Shown here: positions 61,001 through 64,000 of the stretch, piece after piece
How positions within the stretch are numbered: the stretch's first letter is position 1
Layout: each line of letters starts with the position of its first letter
Assembly (NCBI GenBank): GCA_036345935.2
Contig: JADWOT020001561.1
Coordinates: 895,592 to 959,591, forward strand
DNA: 64,000 nucleotides
Reading direction: 5' to 3'
From: Taenia hydatigena
Lineage: Eukaryota > Platyhelminthes > Cestoda > Cyclophyllidea > Taeniidae
Program-made: the position numbers and the translations under genes
The notes under the pieces: model-generated
What the model saw: only the letters and a program-made list of their open reading frames with translations
What the model was told of the DNA's origin: nothing
Database searches by the model: none

Positions 61001-61782
61001 AGTAAGAAAAATACAATCCCAAACCTTAGTAACGGCCATCACAGGCGCCTTCTGTTCATTTCTTAAGCAAAGAGAACCATCCACGACACTCCATATCCAC
61101 CCATTAGCTTGAGTCGAAAAATCGGGTGTTTTCAGTGCTGATAAAATACTGTGCGCGCCAGAAGAATGACCACAATCATTGCCAAGAAGGAGCAAAACTT
61201 TGCCACGGTGTTCTATAAGGTAATCACTAACCTACACAGAAGAAGCGTTAGAAAGATGGAAATAAATAAATGGATTGGATAGCCTTCATGCTGCATGATA
61301 ATACCATATGCAAAGTTCCAAACAGTGAACGCAAAATGTAGTGAAAGCATACCATTTACCTTTGCAATTTCATCGCTTTGGTTTTCAACAGAGGAGTTGT
61401 CGGAGATAATCAAAAGATTAGTCGAATTTTGCCAGACATTAAACTTCCAGTCATTATCAGATAAAGCATACAATGTATAGAGCGATGGATCCACAGTGAA
61501 TTTGAAGCTTTCGATTGTCTGTTTGTCAAGATTACGGCAAAAAATATTTGGTGGCTTAATAAACAATCTGGAAGAGGAGCAACTGCTTTCCAATGCGTCA
61601 TTTCTGCAAGGGAAATCCTTTGGATCTAGGCATTGCCAACAACAACGTGATGTTCCTGCCATATTAGTCCTTTTCGAGGTTGTCAAAAATCGTCTAAAAG
61701 TGTACCGAGTAGCCACGTCTATAAATCTCGGAAAAAAGATATGAAAGACAAGTGGTGAACGCGATGCTGAATTTACTTGCAA
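58064..61782 (-). CDS. HLCS: Biotin-protein ligase (holocarboxylase synthetase), 9 exons
   Basis: Attaches biotin via biotinyl-AMP to carboxylases in cytosol and mitochondria. Exons: 61782-61360, 61231-61025, 60483-60253, 59779-59592, 59554-59487, 59438-59260, 58714-58567, 58529-58322 and 58241-58064; phases agree, about 609 residues. N-terminal regulatory part: FIKPPNIFCRN, LYTLYALSD, RGKVLLLLGNDCGH. Catalytic part: SGLVIVSAVQTAGVGRRGNQ then WLSPRG (biotin/ATP-binding loop), VRVKWPNDVY with the catalytic KWPND, LVGIGVNVANSKPT, and the C-terminal cap EIVLHPNGNSVDMMAG. Three introns are tiny (37, 37 and 48 nt). The 48-nt intron falls inside the GRxGNxW loop, is a multiple of three and has no stop. 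The start is taken as ATG 61782; a later ATG at about 61662 is possible, and the upstream stretch is rich in Arg, Phe and Ser, compatible with a mitochondrial presequence. Confidence 0.92.
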
Positions 61783-62177
61783 AGTTGTCTAGTTAACTAA
61801 ACGAAAGGTATGCATAAACACTAGGTAAATGCAGCAATAGGGTTGTGCTTTCAAACTAACCAACGAAAAATATCCAACTGCAAATGTAGAACCCGGTAAG
61901 GACCTTCAAATTCCCACGCAGACCTTGACCTGATCGCTGCACCCGACTTTTAAAGTCAGCTCCACTACTGGGACATCCAAACTCTCATTAACCACTTGAA
62001 ACATTAAACCATGTAACTTAAAGTAATTCCGCACATGACTAGATTCATATAAAAACATCTGAAAAAATGGAAATCAGGTAGCCTGTATAAACATTGATGC
62101 AATAATGATGTCCACCTCCTGGAACACAACCACTGGATGTGCAAAACATTAACCAAATTGACATTAATTTACTATAT
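61783..62177. other. Between HLCS and the retrotransposon LTR
   Basis: About 400 AT-rich bases upstream of HLCS and downstream of the retrotransposon; no feature is recognised. The 5 bases next to the LTR (TATAT on plus) are the predicted target-site duplication. Confidence 0.4.
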
Positions 62178-62405
62178 TGTAGAGGGTTCCTCCTCCCCCT
62201 CCTGGTTACCCTTGCCAGTAGAAGTCTGAGTGCGTTTGGACATCTTTACTGTTATAAGGGTGATAAATACAGTTAGGCGACTGATGGAGGTTCAAGCCGA
62301 GGGTCCGTCACGCTCCAAGGAGTCTCCGCGTTCCTCCGTCACGTGGTTTAAAATTGACTTCCCGCCTCTGGCCTACCAAGCACGTTTAAAGAATTAAGTA
62401 TTACA
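62178..62405 (-). mobile_element. Probable 3' LTR of the Ty3/Gypsy element
   Basis: On the minus strand a 228-base stretch begins TGTAATACTT right after a purine run and ends CTACA, giving TG...CA ends. It holds a CCCTTATAACAG block that could be a TATA or poly(A) region. The other LTR is outside the window, so the borders are inferred from the position of the polypurine tract and the terminal TG/CA only. Confidence 0.45.
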
Positions 62406-62425
62406 TAGCCCCCTCGTCTTTTGAG
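62406..62425 (-). other. Polypurine tract of the Ty3/Gypsy element
   Basis: Minus-strand AAAAGACGAGGGGGC directly before the LTR start, the usual position for the plus-strand DNA primer. The bases before it (GGGGACGGCGCTC) closely match those before the LTR of the 898-bp element at 17118-18015. Confidence 0.5.
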
Positions 62426-62445
62426 CGCCGTCCCCGGCACCACCC

Positions 62446-64000
62446 CTATTGATTCGCTTTGGTTAAACCATCGGGTGGTTTGCTTTCTTCTACGACTAAG
62501 TAGGCTTCGTCCTCGTAGCCGACCGGCGGAGCACCTCTGTAAGGCCGGATCTTATTGTGATGGACGGTTATTGGCTGGGTACGGAGTTCCGCATTCCGGA
62601 CGAGGTAGTTCGTAGGGGAAAGGACTTTTACTACGCGGAAGGGATCTTTACTCCAAGGGTGGTAAAATTTGCGATGTGTCCCAGGTGGAGGAATTGGCCG
62701 ATATATTTGGACGAGATCTCCTTCGTGGTAGGCAGTGAGTCGACTGTGCTTGTCGTAGTATTTCTTTTGTCTGGTATGAGACATTTGAAGGTGTCGGCGG
62801 GCGAGATTAAACGTCTTTCGTATCCCTTCTTTGAGACGTAGTACGTACTCCGGGGCGTTGTCGGTAGCCACTTCCTTGCGCGGGAGGAAAACGTCAGAGG
62901 GAACTCTCATTTCGCGGCCGGTGAGCATCTTGAACGGAGAGACACCGGTAGATGTGTGGACTGTAGCCCTATAGGCAAGAAGAGCACGTCCAAGGTTTAA
63001 ATCCCAATCTTCCGGTCGTGCCTCCTTCGTGAAAGCCTTCAGTAACCCTATCAAGGTTCGGTTAGTTCTTTCCACTTGTCCATTGCCCTGAGGATGGCCG
63101 GGTGTCGTGCGCGTCTTTGCGATTCCGAGGGACTTGCATAGTTCGGTAAAGAGTCGGCTTTCAAAATTAGGTCTCTGGTCGCTATGGACTGATTCAGGCA
63201 CTCCGTGCTGGCAGATCCAACGATTGAAAAAGGTCGACGCGACTGTCTCGGCGTCTTGGGACTTCATGGGCTCCGCTTCAGCCACTTTCGTGAAGTAGTC
63301 AACCATAACTAAGATAGATCGCTTTCCCCTCTTAGTAAGGGGAAGGGGCCCCATGATGTCGATACCCACTCGTTCGCCCGGAAAGCCCGTAAGCATAGGC
63401 TGCAGAGGTGCCACTGCTGTGGAATGAGGGTTCTTGAACCTGCTGCAAGTAATGCAGGTTCGGCAGAAGTCGTGCACGTCTGGGGAGAGGGAGGGCCACC
63501 AATATCGTTTCACCGAGGCCTCCACCATCTTTTTCTCACCGACGTGGCCCAACTGTTCATGCAGCTCTTGGAGGGCTGTTTGTATCAGGGAGCCCGGAAC
63601 AACCAAGCGTTTGGGAGACGTGGCATCTTCTTGGTACCACAAGACTTCGTCCTCCAGGGAGAGTTTGGACCAATGCTGCCATATCTGCCTGGCTGCCTTG
63701 CTGGATGATTTCATCCCTTCCGCAGTGGGCTTGGACGAGGATGCCAGAAACCTGTCGTATACCAAGGACGTGTCGGGGTCTGTACTCTGTGTGTTACTCC
63801 AATGATGTTTAGTCGGCTCGTTTAAGAATAGGGTTCCCACTACACCGCCATGCCTTTCCACTGAGAGGGGTCTGCGGGATAAGGCGTCTGCGTTGCTATG
63901 CGAGTTTCCTTTTCTGTACTGCACAGTGAAGTCATATTGTTGCAGTTCCTCGTACCAGCGTGCAACCGAACGATCGATCTCCTTCACAGTTTTCAACCAG
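62446..64000 (-). CDS. Ty3/Gypsy pol polyprotein: RNase H end, integrase (partial)
   Basis: An open frame of at least 516 residues runs off the right edge; the N-terminal part (protease, reverse transcriptase) lies outside. Order seen: end of RNase H with NSHSNADALSRRP, a linker, the HHCC integrase zinc domain (HEQLGHVGEKK, then CRTCITC), the DDE core (Asp in VGIDIMGPLP, Asp in SVHSDQRPNF, Glu in GHPQGNGQVERTNRTL), and a C-terminal GPY/F-like module (HPWSKDPFRVVKVLSP). There is no chromodomain. The residue after HSDQ is Arg rather than the usual Gly. No stop or frameshift is present in the visible part, so the element is young. It lies downstream of nothing host-related on this side; HLCS begins about 660 bp to the left. 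Confidence 0.93.
   Translation of the reverse strand, partial: WLKTVKEIDRSVARWYEELQQYDFTVQYRKGNSHSNADALSRRPLSVERHGGVVGTLFLNEPTKHHWSNTQSTDPDTSLVYDRFLASSSKPTAEGMKSSSKAARQIWQHWSKLSLEDEVLWYQEDATSPKRLVVPGSLIQTALQELHEQLGHVGEKKMVEASVKRYWWPSLSPDVHDFCRTCITCSRFKNPHSTAVAPLQPMLTGFPGERVGIDIMGPLPLTKRGKRSILVMVDYFTKVAEAEPMKSQDAETVASTFFNRWICQHGVPESVHSDQRPNFESRLFTELCKSLGIAKTRTTPGHPQGNGQVERTNRTLIGLLKAFTKEARPEDWDLNLGRALLAYRATVHTSTGVSPFKMLTGREMRVPSDVFLPRKEVATDNAPEYVLRLKEGIRKTFNLARRHLQMSHTRQKKYYDKHSRLTAYHEGDLVQIYRPIPPPGTHRKFYHPWSKDPFRVVKVLSPTNYLVRNAELRTQPITVHHNKIRPYRGAPPVGYEDEAYLVVEESKPPDGLTKANQ

Noticed and set aside
1..64000. CRISPR arrays, operons with ribosome binding sites, or phage genes
   Set aside because: The window is clearly eukaryotic with spliced genes; no regularly spaced short repeats with unique spacers were seen.

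Overview
This is eukaryotic nuclear DNA, most likely from a parasitic flatworm (cestode or trematode). The clues are several introns of only 31-38 nt next to kilobase introns, standard GT-AG splicing, a set of ordinary animal housekeeping genes, and small LTR-type repeats of the sort reported from tapeworms. The species cannot be read from the sequence. Exon models below were built by hand from splice signals, reading phase and family resemblance remembered from known proteins; no search was run.

Layout: 1-1443 (-) 5' part of mannose-6-phosphate isomerase; 2159-3877 (-) an unrecognised spliced gene; 3947-4552 (-) ribosomal protein eL13; 5499-15834 (-) the nucleoporin ELYS/AHCTF1 in 22 phase-consistent exons; 16437-19668 a cluster of a short LTR repeat that includes one complete 898-bp non-autonomous (TRIM-like) retrotransposon with a 5-bp target-site duplication; 19956-26366 (+) DIS3L exonuclease; 26856-44697 (+) a phospholipid scramblase; 44992-46543 (-) axonemal dynein light intermediate chain DNALI1; 47141-47926 a second, nested LTR-repeat cluster; 48841-52023 (+) the 60S export adaptor NMD3; 52459-53019 (+) PPP1R11; 53459-57250 (-) a ZNF839-like C2H2 protein; 58064-61782 (-) holocarboxylase synthetase (HLCS); 62178-64000 (-) the 3' end of a Ty3/Gypsy retrotransposon with an open pol frame, running off the right edge.

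The most striking structural feature is a direct tandem duplication of about 8.2 kb: 25071-33269 is repeated at 33271-40589, and a single N at 33270 sits exactly on the junction. The unit carries the last four exons of DIS3L and the first three exons of the scramblase. Each gene can be read complete (DIS3L from the left copy, scramblase from the right copy plus downstream exons), which leaves orphan exons in the middle. The low, mostly synonymous divergence and the N make two haplotypes joined in tandem the leading explanation, though a real duplication is not excluded.

The second notable feature is the short LTR family. It is found as a complete two-LTR element, as solo LTRs with TSDs, and nested in itself. 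Its termini and polypurine region resemble those of the Ty3/Gypsy element at the right edge, suggesting that related autonomous elements mobilise it. The genes are otherwise independent housekeeping functions: nuclear pore assembly, cytoplasmic RNA decay, ribosome structure and export, biotin attachment, sugar metabolism, lipid scrambling and cilia.
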